A stretch of DNA of 49,791 bases from Cylindrotheca closterium (Eukaryota; Bacillariophyta; Bacillariophyceae; Bacillariales; Bacillariaceae). The notes under the pieces are model-generated. The model was not told the origin of the DNA. It did no database searches and worked only from the letters and a program-made list of their open reading frames with translations. Of the stretch, positions 10,575 through 20,261 are shown piece after piece (the stretch's first letter is position 1; each line of letters opens with the position of its first letter). The translations under genes were made by a program, and so were the position numbers. The DNA is taken from assembly GCA_933822405.4 (NCBI GenBank), contig CAKOGP040000657.1, forward strand, positions 1-49,791, given 5' to 3'.

Positions 10575-11480
10575 ATGCCCCACCACCCGCGCCGTGCCGA
10601 GCATCATCAGACTAGGCATCATCATAATTCAAGAGATGCGAGTCGATGGGGAGATGATTCCAACATCCAGGAGAAACTTCAAATGAGGCTGCGGGAGATT
10701 GAAGAGATTCGAACAAAACGTAAAAGCTTGGAAGCGAGCCAAGAGATGAGAGAAGCCACCATCGAAGCTTTGCGGAGACGAGCGTTTCATCTCCCATCAA
10801 ATACAACATGGAAGGATGATTGGTTCCAATACATGGCGAACAACCATCCACTCCTTGCAGTCTTCTTGACTTTTCGGCTCAGTCCTATTGGGTTTGGTGA
10901 AAGAATCACGGGCTTGGCGGTGTCAATCCTGGTTGCGTTATCAGCAACGAATTCAGCGTTGCTCTTCAAAGACATGGACAATACTTTGAACGAAGAGATT
11001 GTCTCCTTTTCTTGGAGCGACGGGGATGATAAGAGTGAAATTCAAATAACGCTGCTTCTAGTGTGTCTTTGGTTCGGCGCCAGCTTGGTGCATGCAATAC
11101 ATGATGCAGTCGTGTGGAATCTTTGTTGCACACAAGTTATGCTCGGCTACTTTTTCTGGGTACTCCTGTGGATTGGACTCGCAGTCATGATCAGCGCATT
11201 GGTAGCTGACCAAGCTACATCCTATAATCCTACCAGAGTATTGATATATGCAAGCATCGAATTGGGAATTGCGTGGCTGATATGGTACCCGTTGGTAGTG
11301 ACGATGATTTTCTCTGGCATGCTTGGATGCTGTTCAGTACCTTTTTTTGGAGGGCGACCAAGAGAAGTCCGACTTCGACAACGTCAAGTCCAACATAACG
11401 CATCGAAAATTCCTATGAATACGTTACAATCCTTGGATGACTACGATGCATCAACGATTGCCAGGACTGCCAGTCCGTAA
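10575..11480 (+). CDS. Four-helix membrane protein of unknown function
   Basis: Single exon, 301 aa. Residues 1-25 are His/Arg-rich. A charged, probably coiled-coil stretch (32-70, IQEKLQMRLREIEEIRTKRK) precedes a conserved-looking NNHPLLAVFLTFRLSPIGFGERI (89-111). Predicted membrane helices lie near 111-131, 157-180, 189-211 and 222-246. A basic cytosolic tail (about 261-301, RPREVRLRQRQ) ends the protein. There is no signal peptide, so the N-terminus is probably cytosolic. The NHPL...L.P...G.R motif before the first helix suggests a stramenopile membrane family without a name known to me. I assign no function. Confidence 0.8.
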   Translation: MPHHPRRAEHHQTRHHHNSRDASRWGDDSNIQEKLQMRLREIEEIRTKRKSLEASQEMREATIEALRRRAFHLPSNTTWKDDWFQYMANNHPLLAVFLTFRLSPIGFGERITGLAVSILVALSATNSALLFKDMDNTLNEEIVSFSWSDGDDKSEIQITLLLVCLWFGASLVHAIHDAVVWNLCCTQVMLGYFFWVLLWIGLAVMISALVADQATSYNPTRVLIYASIELGIAWLIWYPLVVTMIFSGMLGCCSVPFFGGRPREVRLRQRQVQHNASKIPMNTLQSLDDYDASTIARTASP

Positions 11481-11869
11481 TGGACATTGTGCTCTGATCG
11501 ATAGGGGGGAAGATTGGGACACTGAGACTCAAGCAACTTTCATATTAACTAAAGCAGCATGTATTAGTATGGACAAGTGACTGTAGACTCAATAGTGGTG
11601 TTACATTCTGTAGATACCGAACCACAATATTCAATATTCAATGTATGCAATCGTACTGTATTGTGTCCGTTATCTTTCATCTTTTCTGTCCGTCTTTCCT
11701 TTTTTGTCCGTCGTTTATTTCTGTCCGTAGAACACGTCATAGATGAATTCTTTCATTATCGCATCATCGTCACATACAAATGATATTCATCCATCATCAT
11801 CTATCATCATCGACGTTGCCGATCTTATTACTATCATTCTACTGAAGGACCTTTCCATATCCATCCATC
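11481..11869 (+). promoter_or_regulatory. Upstream region with four TGTCCGT words
   Basis: This 389-base gap precedes the plastid-type gene at 11870. TGTCCGT occurs four times on the plus strand, at 11664, 11687, 11705 and 11722, within a pyrimidine-rich stretch 140-210 bases before the start codon. The spacing (23, 18, 17) and orientation are close to regular, which suggests a binding-site cluster. A CATCATC-rich stretch (about 11788-11812) lies next to the start. Confidence 0.4.
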
Positions 11870-12906
11870 ATGAAAATATCTGCCTTCTTCCTCATTGTCT
11901 TGAGTGCAGTTGCTGATGTGGCATCGGCTTTCACTCAGCTTTCTCGCGCCCCTGTGGCCGTCCGCCCAAACACCCACCACAAGAAAAATGCAGTCAACAA
12001 AATTTCCGTCACACTTGCTTCTCCATCTTCTGCATCATCAATGTCTTCAATGCCTTCAATGTCTTCAACAAGTTTGAGAGCCAAGAACCAAATTGTCGAC
12101 GAGGAAAGTACAGGGCTCTTTAGCGATATTCAGATCAATGCCCCTTATGCCGTTGCATACTTTGGATTCTTGGCGATTGGATACGTCATGACGACCATGG
12201 AAGCTCCAGGGGCCTCCCAGGCAGTGCTGGAAAAGTTCCTGGCGGATCCAGTCAATCCCGGTGTCAATGAACTCTTTGCAACCATCTTTAATCTGCTGGG
12301 TTTGGCAGCACTTCCCTTTGCTTGCCTCACAATGCCTGGGGCGAAGGGTCAAAAGCCACCGTTGGTTCCTTTTCTGCTGGGGGGTGTATTTGCAGGCTAT
12401 GGATCTGTTGGTAAGTTTTCTATCCTTCCATGGCATTCGTCAGACGTGGTCGTGTTTGTATTGATTGACTAACAAACAACTTTTATTATAATGAAGGAAT
12501 CGCCCTGTCCACTCGAAAAGAAGTGACAGCTGTCAAAGAGGAAGACCTTGGATGGGTAACCAAGAATGTGCTAGAAAATAAGATCTTCAATTGGGCAATG
12601 GTAGCACTAGCCGCCAGTGTGTTTGTATCCACTGGTTTTCTCAGTGGACTTGCGGCAGATGCGGGAGGTCAAATTCAAGGATACAGTGAATTGTTTCAGT
12701 CCACGGCAATTGCTTCCGTCTCATCCTGTGATTTGGCCATCTTGACAGTGGCTGCTGCTTCACTTATTCCTGAAGATTTGAAACGACGAGGATTTGATAG
12801 TTCTGGAAATAAGGCGTCGGCTATAGCTGCATCCACTGTTGTCCTACCAATCTTTGGTGCCATTCTTTATTGCGCATTGAGACCAAAACTAGTTTCTTCT
12901 GAATAA
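11870..12906 (+). CDS. Plastid-targeted multi-pass membrane protein
   Basis: Exons 11870-12410 and 12497-12906 join over an 86-nt intron (GTAAGT..ATGAAG) to give 316 aa. The N-terminus is a clear signal peptide (MKISAFFLIVLSAVADVASA) followed by Phe at the cut (ASA|F), the pattern of diatom plastid precursors. A Ser/Lys-rich transit-like region runs to about residue 75. The mature part has about six hydrophobic segments: near 91-110, 134-154 and 166-186 (the last spanning the splice) and three in exon 2 (NWAMVALAASVFVSTGF, the SCDLAILTVAAAS region, TVVLPIFGAILYCAL). The layout suggests a thylakoid or inner-envelope protein of cyanobacterial type, but I do not recognise the family. Regulation may involve the upstream TGTCCGT cluster. 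Confidence 0.85.
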
Positions 12907-13006
12907 TCATGCATATATAATATATTTATATATAATATACATAGAGGCAAGTAGCAAAATATCAACAAAGTTTATCATGTCCTAGTTACTAGTATAGGAC
13001 TAATTG

Positions 13007-15202
13007 CTATATTCCGAGAAATAGAGCTGCAAAGAGTCCGACTTGAGTGATAATGTTTGGTTTCAGTTTGAAAGTGGTGAATCTAGAAAAGACCAAGTGA
13101 GCCTTTTTGGGATCCATGACTTGAATGGCCTTGCGCGGCAAGTGTCGAAAGGGTGCCCGAAGCACTGTCTTTTCGACATTTCGATACAAATGGGCATTGG
13201 CCAGAGTGCCACTTCCAGATTCATCAGTGCCGACAAAGGCTCCCCATCGTACTTGGGACATGCTATTCACATAACAAGGCCATACGTTGATGCCCACCAA
13301 GCCATATGGCATTTCATGCACAATGATATGATCCAGTTCTTTTTTATTCCGTCTCATGGTTTTGTTGTCGATCAAAATGTTTATGGACAGCGAGCCATAT
13401 AGATTGGTGTTGGCCGTATCGACTGCCTTTCTCAAATATTCCATAGGTTTCGTGTCGACATCCTCCGCATCAATTGCAAGTTCCATGAGTACTGGACACC
13501 AAGCTTCTTGTCGAAGAAGATTCTGATCTCGTTCATTCTCCAATGACATGTCCCCAATGAACAATGGTCGTTGTTCTCCAGGAAAGATTGGTTCTGATTG
13601 TTGTTTCTCCTCGTCATGACCACGACTCTTCTTCTTTGGATTTCCATAAGGTACCAGCTTGGCATTCGGATGTTGTTGTAGACTTTGATGAGTTTCATGT
13701 GATCCAGGATAGAATGCCACGGTTCCAGGATGTTTGGACATCCAGTGTTCCACCTTTTCCCGAAACAATTGTCGGAATTTCCAATCCTTGGGATAGATAA
13801 TGACTTGTGGCGACACACAAATATGTCCATTGTTGCTCATCTTGGCAAATACCATGGCACGGGCATGATCGTCGACGCTTCGTTTGTTCCATTGGGGACC
13901 TGGAACAATAATCCATGGATTCACGGATCCCAATTCGGAACATACCGGTGTCGTATTGATTGGAGTATTCTTGGCCTTGTTTTGGTCTTGTTCTTCTTTG
14001 GAGTTCCCCCAGACAATACGATCAAGAGTGGCCTTGGATCCCGTAAAGACAATTTCTTGAATCCCTTGGTGTTCGACCAAGGCCTGTGCCGCTTCTATTG
14101 ACGTGGAGGGTGAGAATTCCACGTATCCCAAATCCAACAATGGTTTTAATATCTTTTTCAGGATTGGAATGGATGCCTCGTTGATTGGATTGGCCTTGTA
14201 GACGCAGACACGTCCTTTGATGAATAGTTCGCAGAGCAAATCCGTGGGTGCATCAAAGTTTCCGGCAGCCAAAATGGCGGAACATCCAACATTTTTATTG
14301 TTTGAGACGAGCAACTTTGAATTGTGCTCTTGCACGTACGAGTCATGAGTCTGCTGCAACATGGCAGAATCTTGAACGTCGCAGACCATTTCCGCCTTCA
14401 TTCCAAAGGCTTCCAATGATTGTGTCAGACTCCAAGGAGATGGCCAAACTGTGGCCACTATCTTTTCCGGATAGAATCCATTTTCATTCTCAACATCATC
14501 TTCAATAACGACTCCATGACGGCTTATCCTGGGCCCGCCGCCCACCGTTCGTGTTGATACGGGAGGTGGTGGTCTTCCATCATTGTTGTTCTTTTGAATA
14601 TTATGCTTCAAGGAATCCAAGATACCATTGGCATAACTTCCCAATGTGGCGGGACCTCGTACGAGAATATCCACCATGGCATATCCATGGTTATTCATCA
14701 ATCTTGTTCTTCTTGTTATTTTGTCATTGGTAGAAGATGAGGGGTCATCATCATCATCATCATCGTCATTGTCAATATGGGCGAATAGTAGGTTCGATTG
14801 ATGACAGGCGACCCATTCGTTTCGGTATTGAATGGTATTCTGAATGATTTGCTCCAACAATTTAATTTTGGTATCCATCGGCAACGATCTCCATTCGTCA
14901 CCCTTTTGAGAAACTCGTTTGACAACTTGGTCCACTCTGGTTGCCATTTTTAAAGGCAATGATGATGATGATGATGATGATGTTCTGCTGCTGGTTGAAT
15001 AACCTGAAGCTGAAGCTGAAGCTGGTGTTGAATTCGTTGTATTCGTTGTATTCGTAGTATTATTCGTATTCCTATTATTCGTAGACATTATGGCAAACAC
15101 TGCTGGATTCCCCGATGGATTAAGAGCAAACAGAATCAAGATATAAAAGGATACTAGGAAGGGACGAGTGGCAATAACAACGGCTGCGTTATTCCTGACC
15201 AT
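13007..15202 (-). CDS. Aldehyde dehydrogenase family protein with N- and C-terminal hydrophobic segments
   Basis: Single exon, 731 aa, much longer than the usual 450-500 aa. An N-terminal hydrophobic signal or anchor (about 10-38, FLVSFYILILFAL) leads into an Asn/Thr/Ser-rich linker (to about 85). The catalytic fold follows: an NAD-binding segment with GCSAILAAGNFDAPTD, VYKANPINEASIPIL, EIVFTGSKATLDRIVWG, the general-base Glu in ELGSVNPWIIVPG (about 419) and the catalytic Cys in NNGHICVSPQ (about 459), which matches the family's NxGQxC. ALDHs oxidise aldehydes to acids with NAD(P)+. The last 20 residues (NIITQVGLFAALFLGI) look like a tail anchor, reminiscent of membrane-bound fatty-aldehyde dehydrogenases, so a lipid aldehyde is a reasonable guess. 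The substrate cannot be read from sequence. Low-complexity Asp runs come from GAT repeats. Confidence 0.88.
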   Translation of the reverse strand: MVRNNAAVVIATRPFLVSFYILILFALNPSGNPAVFAIMSTNNRNTNNTTNTTNTTNSTPASASASGYSTSSRTSSSSSSSLPLKMATRVDQVVKRVSQKGDEWRSLPMDTKIKLLEQIIQNTIQYRNEWVACHQSNLLFAHIDNDDDDDDDDPSSSTNDKITRRTRLMNNHGYAMVDILVRGPATLGSYANGILDSLKHNIQKNNNDGRPPPPVSTRTVGGGPRISRHGVVIEDDVENENGFYPEKIVATVWPSPWSLTQSLEAFGMKAEMVCDVQDSAMLQQTHDSYVQEHNSKLLVSNNKNVGCSAILAAGNFDAPTDLLCELFIKGRVCVYKANPINEASIPILKKILKPLLDLGYVEFSPSTSIEAAQALVEHQGIQEIVFTGSKATLDRIVWGNSKEEQDQNKAKNTPINTTPVCSELGSVNPWIIVPGPQWNKRSVDDHARAMVFAKMSNNGHICVSPQVIIYPKDWKFRQLFREKVEHWMSKHPGTVAFYPGSHETHQSLQQHPNAKLVPYGNPKKKSRGHDEEKQQSEPIFPGEQRPLFIGDMSLENERDQNLLRQEAWCPVLMELAIDAEDVDTKPMEYLRKAVDTANTNLYGSLSINILIDNKTMRRNKKELDHIIVHEMPYGLVGINVWPCYVNSMSQVRWGAFVGTDESGSGTLANAHLYRNVEKTVLRAPFRHLPRKAIQVMDPKKAHLVFSRFTTFKLKPNIITQVGLFAALFLGI

Positions 15203-15560
15203 TATTATGTTGTGAAAATGTTTGTCATGAAAATCGGTTTAGTCGAAGCAATCGACTGACAAGGTGGCGGTCATCGCATCGATCCTCAGCAACTACTGGT
15301 ACAGTACATGAACACACTACTGTTCGTTCTCAAAAAAAGGAACAATATAGTATGGTACCAAGTAGTCATATGATGAAATGAAAGTTCTATTGTTCTATCT
15401 GTTTGGTTTGGTTTTGTTTTGTTTTCAATTGGTTGGATTGTGTAGATATTTGCAGACACACGCGTGTGTGTGAGTGTGATGCATAAGAAAAAGGTTGGTT
15501 GGTTGGTTGGTTCTTTGGTATACTGTAGGTGTAGGAATTGTGTGTTTATACAGTAGCGCT
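15203..15560. other. Intergenic with simple TTGG/TTTGG repeats
   Basis: This stretch lies between two minus-strand genes. It contains ggtttggttttgttttgttttc near 15405-15424 and ggttggttggttggttggtt near 15492-15512. No gene is visible; it should hold the promoter of the dehydrogenase gene. Confidence 0.6.
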
Positions 15561-16418
15561 TCATGGCATGGACAATAAATCCAAAAGCATTCGTGCCCCT
15601 TCCTTCACTTCGGGAAGTTTGGCATCTGGGGAGTATTGTCTGCTTGGTTCCAGAATGTGATGATTACATCCGCTGCCGTCTCTGGACTGCATCTCTTGAT
15701 CATCATCATGACCATCATCATCATTATTGTCATCATGACAGTCTTTTTCTTCCTCCTCGCTGCTGTACGCATAGTCTTCTTCATCCAATGAAGAATCTTG
15801 CGTAATTTGGCTAATGCTGCAAGATGAGTCGGAAGCGTTCGAATTGGATGGATGAGCTTCCATTGAGAAATCGTCCAACAAGCCAGATGGAATCTCCAAT
15901 TGGTATTGAACATGTTCCTTGCATTGACTTTTTTGTTCCTGCTCAAGGTTCTTGCCTTGCACTAGTCGTAATGAAGCATCCTTGGTAAAATGTGGCTGCA
16001 GCGTGCATGCTGCGGAATACTGGGGCGTCTGGATTTTTGCCTTGGTGCTGGAATTTTTAGAGGCAAGAGTCATGACTGTTTCTTCTTTTTTAGCAGTCTT
16101 GATTCGCTTCGTCTTGGTCGTGTCAATTGTCGAGTGGTTGTTCCTTTTGTTGTTATCATCATCATCAGGTCTTTTAACTCGTGTTTGCTTGAATGTTTCT
16201 CCTTGCTTGTGATTCTTGTGAAATTGTTGTTTTGGTTGTTTCTTGGTGCGAATGCTGACCAAGTAATCAGCAAGAGAATTCGTATTGGTGGCTCCCATTT
16301 TTCTTGCTGCTACTAGGATTGTTTGATTTAGTCGCAATGGTGTTTGTTCTGGCGATTGTGGTGATTGTGTGAATACTTGATTTCTGGAAGTGTTGCTTTC
16401 ATTACTGCTACGGTTCAT
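15561..16418 (-). CDS. Acidic low-complexity protein of unknown function
   Basis: Single ORF of 285 aa without a recognised domain. The N-terminal 60 residues are Asn/Ser/Gln-rich and contain LNQTILVAARKMGATNTNSLADYL, the most ordered-looking part. Residues 60-115 are basic with short Lys-rich clusters (KTKRIKTAKKEE) that could direct it to the nucleus. Residues 185-250 are very acidic (SSLDEEDYAYSSEEEEKD, a D/N/H run). The end (EVKEGARMLLDLLSMP) could form an amphipathic helix. The length argues against chance, although low complexity inflates ORF length. A nuclear protein is possible, but I cannot assign a function. Confidence 0.5.
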   Translation of the reverse strand: MNRSSNESNTSRNQVFTQSPQSPEQTPLRLNQTILVAARKMGATNTNSLADYLVSIRTKKQPKQQFHKNHKQGETFKQTRVKRPDDDDNNKRNNHSTIDTTKTKRIKTAKKEETVMTLASKNSSTKAKIQTPQYSAACTLQPHFTKDASLRLVQGKNLEQEQKSQCKEHVQYQLEIPSGLLDDFSMEAHPSNSNASDSSCSISQITQDSSLDEEDYAYSSEEEEKDCHDDNNDDDGHDDDQEMQSRDGSGCNHHILEPSRQYSPDAKLPEVKEGARMLLDLLSMP

Positions 16419-16444
16419 ATAGTTTTCCTTGATGGGTTGAATAG

Positions 16445-16492
16445 GATTGGTAGGTAGGTAGGTAGGATTGGTAGGTAGGTAGTGTGTAGGTA
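16445..16492 (+). repeat. TAGG tetranucleotide repeat
   Basis: Two short runs of (ggta)n/(tagg)n separated by attgg, just upstream of the start of the acidic minus-strand gene. Confidence 0.85.
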
Positions 16493-17099
16493 AATAGAGA
16501 CTAAGCAGATGGTTTATATATGCTTGTTTGGACTAATCGCTAAATACGACTGCGGTTTTCAGTCGTTCGGGAAAAAGTCAAAAAAGGTTGACGAAATTCG
16601 TGGAAATTGAATTTGTGAGACTGAGTTTGTGGTTGGTTGGAAAATAACTCCATCCAAACCTGGACCAACGCACTTTGTTCGAACGAGTTCGCCTTCTTGT
16701 CAAGCCAGCCAGAGCCAAAATTTGGTACGTCATTGGCGTAGGTATGTCGTGCAAAGTGAGCATTACTCGAAAATGCCAGTTCGACCATCTGCTAAATTTG
16801 GTGGGAGCAGATGGCATTTATTTTGACCTGTTCGACCTAGGCTGGCGTGGAGAATCCCGTTTGACTCCTTCGAGCTTTGCTGGCGTTCAAAATAACGTTT
16901 TCCAGAAACAGTCGAACCAAATAATTCAAAAATATGTGTGACAAAATAAATGTAACGACGACGAAGAGGTGAGTCTCCACTGGTACAGTATGAGGTCGGA
17001 AAGAAGGAGGAAGGTTCTTGACAGCTAGGGTTCATCAGTCCATCAGCCCATCAATTCTTATCCTCACATCAATTGTAGTATCTCCTTCAATTCAATCTA
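16493..17099. other. Intergenic between divergent genes
   Basis: About 600 bases. A GTCG/CGAAC-rich middle (16550-16860) holds several overlapping ORFs of 65-90 codons, none recognisable. It probably contains promoters for both flanking genes. Confidence 0.5.
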
Positions 17100-18596
17100 T
17101 TGACAGGGAACTCTCAACGTTCCCTCGTCTTATTCAGTTCTTGGCGTCAAAGAATGAATCAATCTTCCAGCATGCCATCATCATCATCATCATCAGCTTT
17201 TGCCAACATAAACAACATTCTTTGTGCATCCACCGTAGCTTGGTCGACTTGGTGGGAACTTCCTCCAACTCTATCTGGTGCCAACGACAAGGCTGCAAAG
17301 TTTCCCACCAGCAGTGGTCGTGGTGGTGGTGGTGGAGCTCTTCGATTGTTGCATCGTTGTCAAGCCGAATATGGATGGGACCTGGAGGCTGCCAAACGCA
17401 TTGTAAAGGCCTATAAGGATTTTCTTCATGCGGCATCCTTTTTACCATCCAATCATTGGTTAATGCCCTGTCCATTGGTCGATCAGATTTGGCAATTGCA
17501 CATTTGGGATACCCAACATTATGAAAGTGATTGCCAACTATTGATGGGACGGATTGTTCATTACAATAATTATTTGTTGGAGAATGATAATGACGATTTT
17601 GATAATGACAATGATGATGGCATTTCAAATGATGGTGCAACGAAGAATCAACAAAAGTCACAGCAAGAGCACCAGCGCCATCAGCATAGGCAACGACGAC
17701 GAAGGCACAAGAGACAGCTCATCAAAAATACAATCCAGTTCATTTGTGAAAAGACCAATCAAGAACAACTCGATCCCAAAGTGTGGCAATTTGGTGGCAG
17801 CACTGGTAGTTCTGGTAGTTCTGGTAGCAGCAGCAGGGCTTCCACAATGAACAACCAGCAGCAGCCAAAACCAACAGCAACAAGAACAAGAACAAGACCA
17901 ATGGAACCAATATCACTAAAGCGAGATTGTGCGTCACCAATAACATCCAACGACAGTGGTGGCGACGAAAATAATCATGATCATGGCAGACGGAGAAAGA
18001 AGATCCGCCTCACTGATTCCAGAGGTCGTCGTCACCCATGGAAGAATCCTACTAGTAGTCCTACTACCAATACTACTACTTTCATTATTTCGGTTCAGAT
18101 CCACTGTTCTTTGAATTCCAAGAAATACTACTTGGAACAACAAAAGGATAACCAGGATGATGCTGAGAACAATACTGGCCATGAGGAGGAGCACGGCAAT
18201 GCTCCTAGTAGTAGTAATGTGGATGACAAGGAAAACCAGCAGGAGGAATCATCATCGTCGTCGAGCCATCACTATTCCACCACCACCACCACCAAGCTTC
18301 AAACCTTTCACCTTGAAAAGCATGCTCCGTTAAATCGCATCTTTCAAGAAGTTGCAAATGCCCAAGAGTTGGATCGCAATTGCCTACACTTCACCTACAA
18401 TGGACAAATCTTGGAAGGTGACGAGACTCCACATGCCTTGTCCAAATACTATGGTGGTGGTGGTGGTGGACGAGTCACGAACAAGGCAATGGACAGCATG
18501 CCCAGTAATTCTGTCAATGATACTGTCAATGATGCCAAATCATCATCTTTGCGCCACTTGAATATTGAGTGCTCTCCTGTGTTATCTGAATGTTAG
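17100..18596 (+). CDS. GRDP-like and SUMO-like domain protein
   Basis: Single exon, 498 aa from the first Met; a Met at 17154 is an equally good start. Residues about 80-163 match the core of glycine-rich-domain-protein-like (GRDP/DUF1399) modules: LLHRCQAEYGWDLEAAKRIVKAYKDFL, then MPCPLVDQIWQLHIWDTQHY and SDCQLLMGRIVHYN. In that family the pattern is P...VD..WH.H..DT..Y...C. A long polar region follows, with D/N, Gly/Ser, Gln and basic (RRRKKIR) low complexity. The C-terminal part reads like a ubiquitin/SUMO-like fold (Rad60-SLD type): a first strand FIISVQIHC (about 327) and, after an insertion, TFHLEKHAPLNRIFQEV..LDRNCLHFTYNGQILEGDETP (401-448). No processed Gly-Gly end is present, so the fold probably binds partners. 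A role in SUMO-related or nuclear signalling is inference. Confidence 0.75.
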   Translation: MTGNSQRSLVLFSSWRQRMNQSSSMPSSSSSSAFANINNILCASTVAWSTWWELPPTLSGANDKAAKFPTSSGRGGGGGALRLLHRCQAEYGWDLEAAKRIVKAYKDFLHAASFLPSNHWLMPCPLVDQIWQLHIWDTQHYESDCQLLMGRIVHYNNYLLENDNDDFDNDNDDGISNDGATKNQQKSQQEHQRHQHRQRRRRHKRQLIKNTIQFICEKTNQEQLDPKVWQFGGSTGSSGSSGSSSRASTMNNQQQPKPTATRTRTRPMEPISLKRDCASPITSNDSGGDENNHDHGRRRKKIRLTDSRGRRHPWKNPTSSPTTNTTTFIISVQIHCSLNSKKYYLEQQKDNQDDAENNTGHEEEHGNAPSSSNVDDKENQQEESSSSSSHHYSTTTTTKLQTFHLEKHAPLNRIFQEVANAQELDRNCLHFTYNGQILEGDETPHALSKYYGGGGGGRVTNKAMDSMPSNSVNDTVNDAKSSSLRHLNIECSPVLSEC

Positions 18597-19022
18597 TCTG
18601 TAGCATTCCATGATGGAGCCAAAGCCTACTGTGCCAAGTATGAAGCAATAAGCATATAATATATATATGATTGGTAGTATTTATGTAACTGTATACCGGT
18701 ATATATAGATATTCGAAATAATGATGAAACAAATACAATAATAACAATATAGAATAGCAGCAATGATGCATTAATATTGCTAAGATGCTAACATATATCA
18801 TATCAACCGACGCCATCTGTTCACTTTTATTACATAGACATCAGGTATACGTCATCACACTTGTTGTGGGTTTTATTGGCGGAATACTTTCACCACACAC
18901 CCACACCCACACACATTTATAATTTGTGAAAATTTGCTTTTGTTTTGCGTTACGCAGATTAAGATAATAAAAGACTAAGCAGTCGTTTTTTTTCTTGCTG
19001 CCCAAAACTGTCTTCTTTTTTG
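18597..19022. other. 3' region between convergent genes
   Basis: The flanking genes converge here. It contains an AT-rich stretch with ATATATATGA, one TATACCGGTATATA word near 18692 and a CACACCCACACCCACACA run near 18895-18915. No gene is visible. Confidence 0.6.
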
Positions 19023-19658
19023 TTAAAAGACAGAGGTCCGCATGGCGGTGTTGTTGGTCGTCATCCTGGGCAAACTATTGGATCGTCGTCGTTCGGCCTT
19101 GTGATGTTCTTCTGGCAACATATCCTTGCTGCTGGAATCATAACGATTGGATGAGTCAATATCCAAATCGTCCCTGGCATAAAGATAGTATTGCTCCATT
19201 TCATCGTGCACCAGTTGTGCCTGTTCTTGAGCATAGAGTTGAGATTCAAATGAAATTTGGCGATAGGCTTCGGCAATTTGAATACTAGATCGTTTGCCTT
19301 CTGCTTGTTGATGTTCTTGTTCCAACAAGACGGCATCCCAAGCATCTTCTTGATTGGCTTGTCGAATGGCTGATCCTTCTTCTGTGAGTGATTCCAAACC
19401 AAGTGAGGAATACTTCTTGTCCTTCAAGCGCTTGCCTTGTTCCATCTTGTCGACACACTTGTTCATGTCCTCGACAAAGTCTTCAAAGTCTTCTCCATCA
19501 AACCAGATGCCTTGTAGGGATTGACGAGAGATTTGACTTCGTCTTCGGAGGACGTCATGAACCTTGGGTTGGTCGGCAAACTTGACATGACCCTTATTAA
19601 CGTCCCTCTTAGAAGGCTTTTGGCAGAGATTATTGGATTCTTCTTCAGGTGTGTTCAT
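19023..19658 (-). CDS. RGLE-family protein, divergent member
   Basis: Single exon, 211 aa, no named domain known to me. It shares a motif order with the two genes at 29003 and 30763: VKFADQPKV near 25, an Ile/Gln-rich link ending in an aromatic pair (GIWFDGED, near 50), a helix, then LGLESLTEEGSAIRQANQEDAWDAVLLEQ (about 88-115), IAEAYRQIS, then an Ala/Gln/Glu-rich helix and D. The equivalents in the other members are W-Y-S, RGLE..TP and VLKEQ. The protein is hydrophilic and soluble, with an all-helical look after the first 40 residues, and has a basic Ser-rich tail (ERRRSNSLPRM). I infer a stramenopile family of unknown function. The nearest match in the window has SLGLE in place of SRGLE. 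Confidence 0.75.
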   Translation of the reverse strand: MNTPEEESNNLCQKPSKRDVNKGHVKFADQPKVHDVLRRRSQISRQSLQGIWFDGEDFEDFVEDMNKCVDKMEQGKRLKDKKYSSLGLESLTEEGSAIRQANQEDAWDAVLLEQEHQQAEGKRSSIQIAEAYRQISFESQLYAQEQAQLVHDEMEQYYLYARDDLDIDSSNRYDSSSKDMLPEEHHKAERRRSNSLPRMTTNNTAMRTSVF

Positions 19659-20233
19659 TGTGATTGTGATTGTTGTGGGTTACGGTTGTGGGTCGCGGTT
19701 GTTGTTGTTGTTGTTGTTGTATATTCAATATTTATACGGTATTGTAAAGCTGCAACGGTATTGCTCTGATTCGTTGTTGGGTATGATTTGTTTGCTCTTT
19801 TATATCGATTGCGGTTGAAAGTGCGAAAGTAAAATCAAAATGGCGCATCCAAGTTATAAAATAAATTTATGCCCTGCTGTCACCAATTTCGCCACATTTC
19901 CCGACACACGTGAGTCGGAAAGTAATCCTTTAGCGCTTGCCGCGAGAATTGTTCGAATTTGGAAGCTCAAAAGTTCAAAGTTGGTACTGGATGGTCGCGA
20001 AGGTTATGAACATGGGTACCGGAATCTTTTGAAGCGATTAGGACAAAATTTGATCCTAGAGTGATCCTAAGTAATGGTCCCAAGAGATAATCCATCCGTC
20101 AGATATAACAATATCTAGTTGCGAAACAGAAAAGGTATAAAAGCGCCTCATAATGTGTTCCAGCATTCAATTAGGTGGCTGCACAGCATTTTTTTTTCTT
20201 ATTAGAAAGCGGCACTCGATGCTAACAACGCTC

Positions 20234-20261
20234 TACCGGTACCAGGTACCTGGTACCGGTA
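20234..20261. repeat. Perfect 28-bp palindrome of TACCGGTA/GGTACC words
   Basis: The sequence from 20234 to 20261 equals its own reverse complement. It is built from taccggta, ccag, gtac, ctgg, taccggta. A related but imperfect cluster follows at 20345-20390. Confidence 0.95.

Noticed and set aside
19840..20064. 74-codon ORF starting MAHPSYKIN
   Set aside because: Short and without context or domain; expected by chance.
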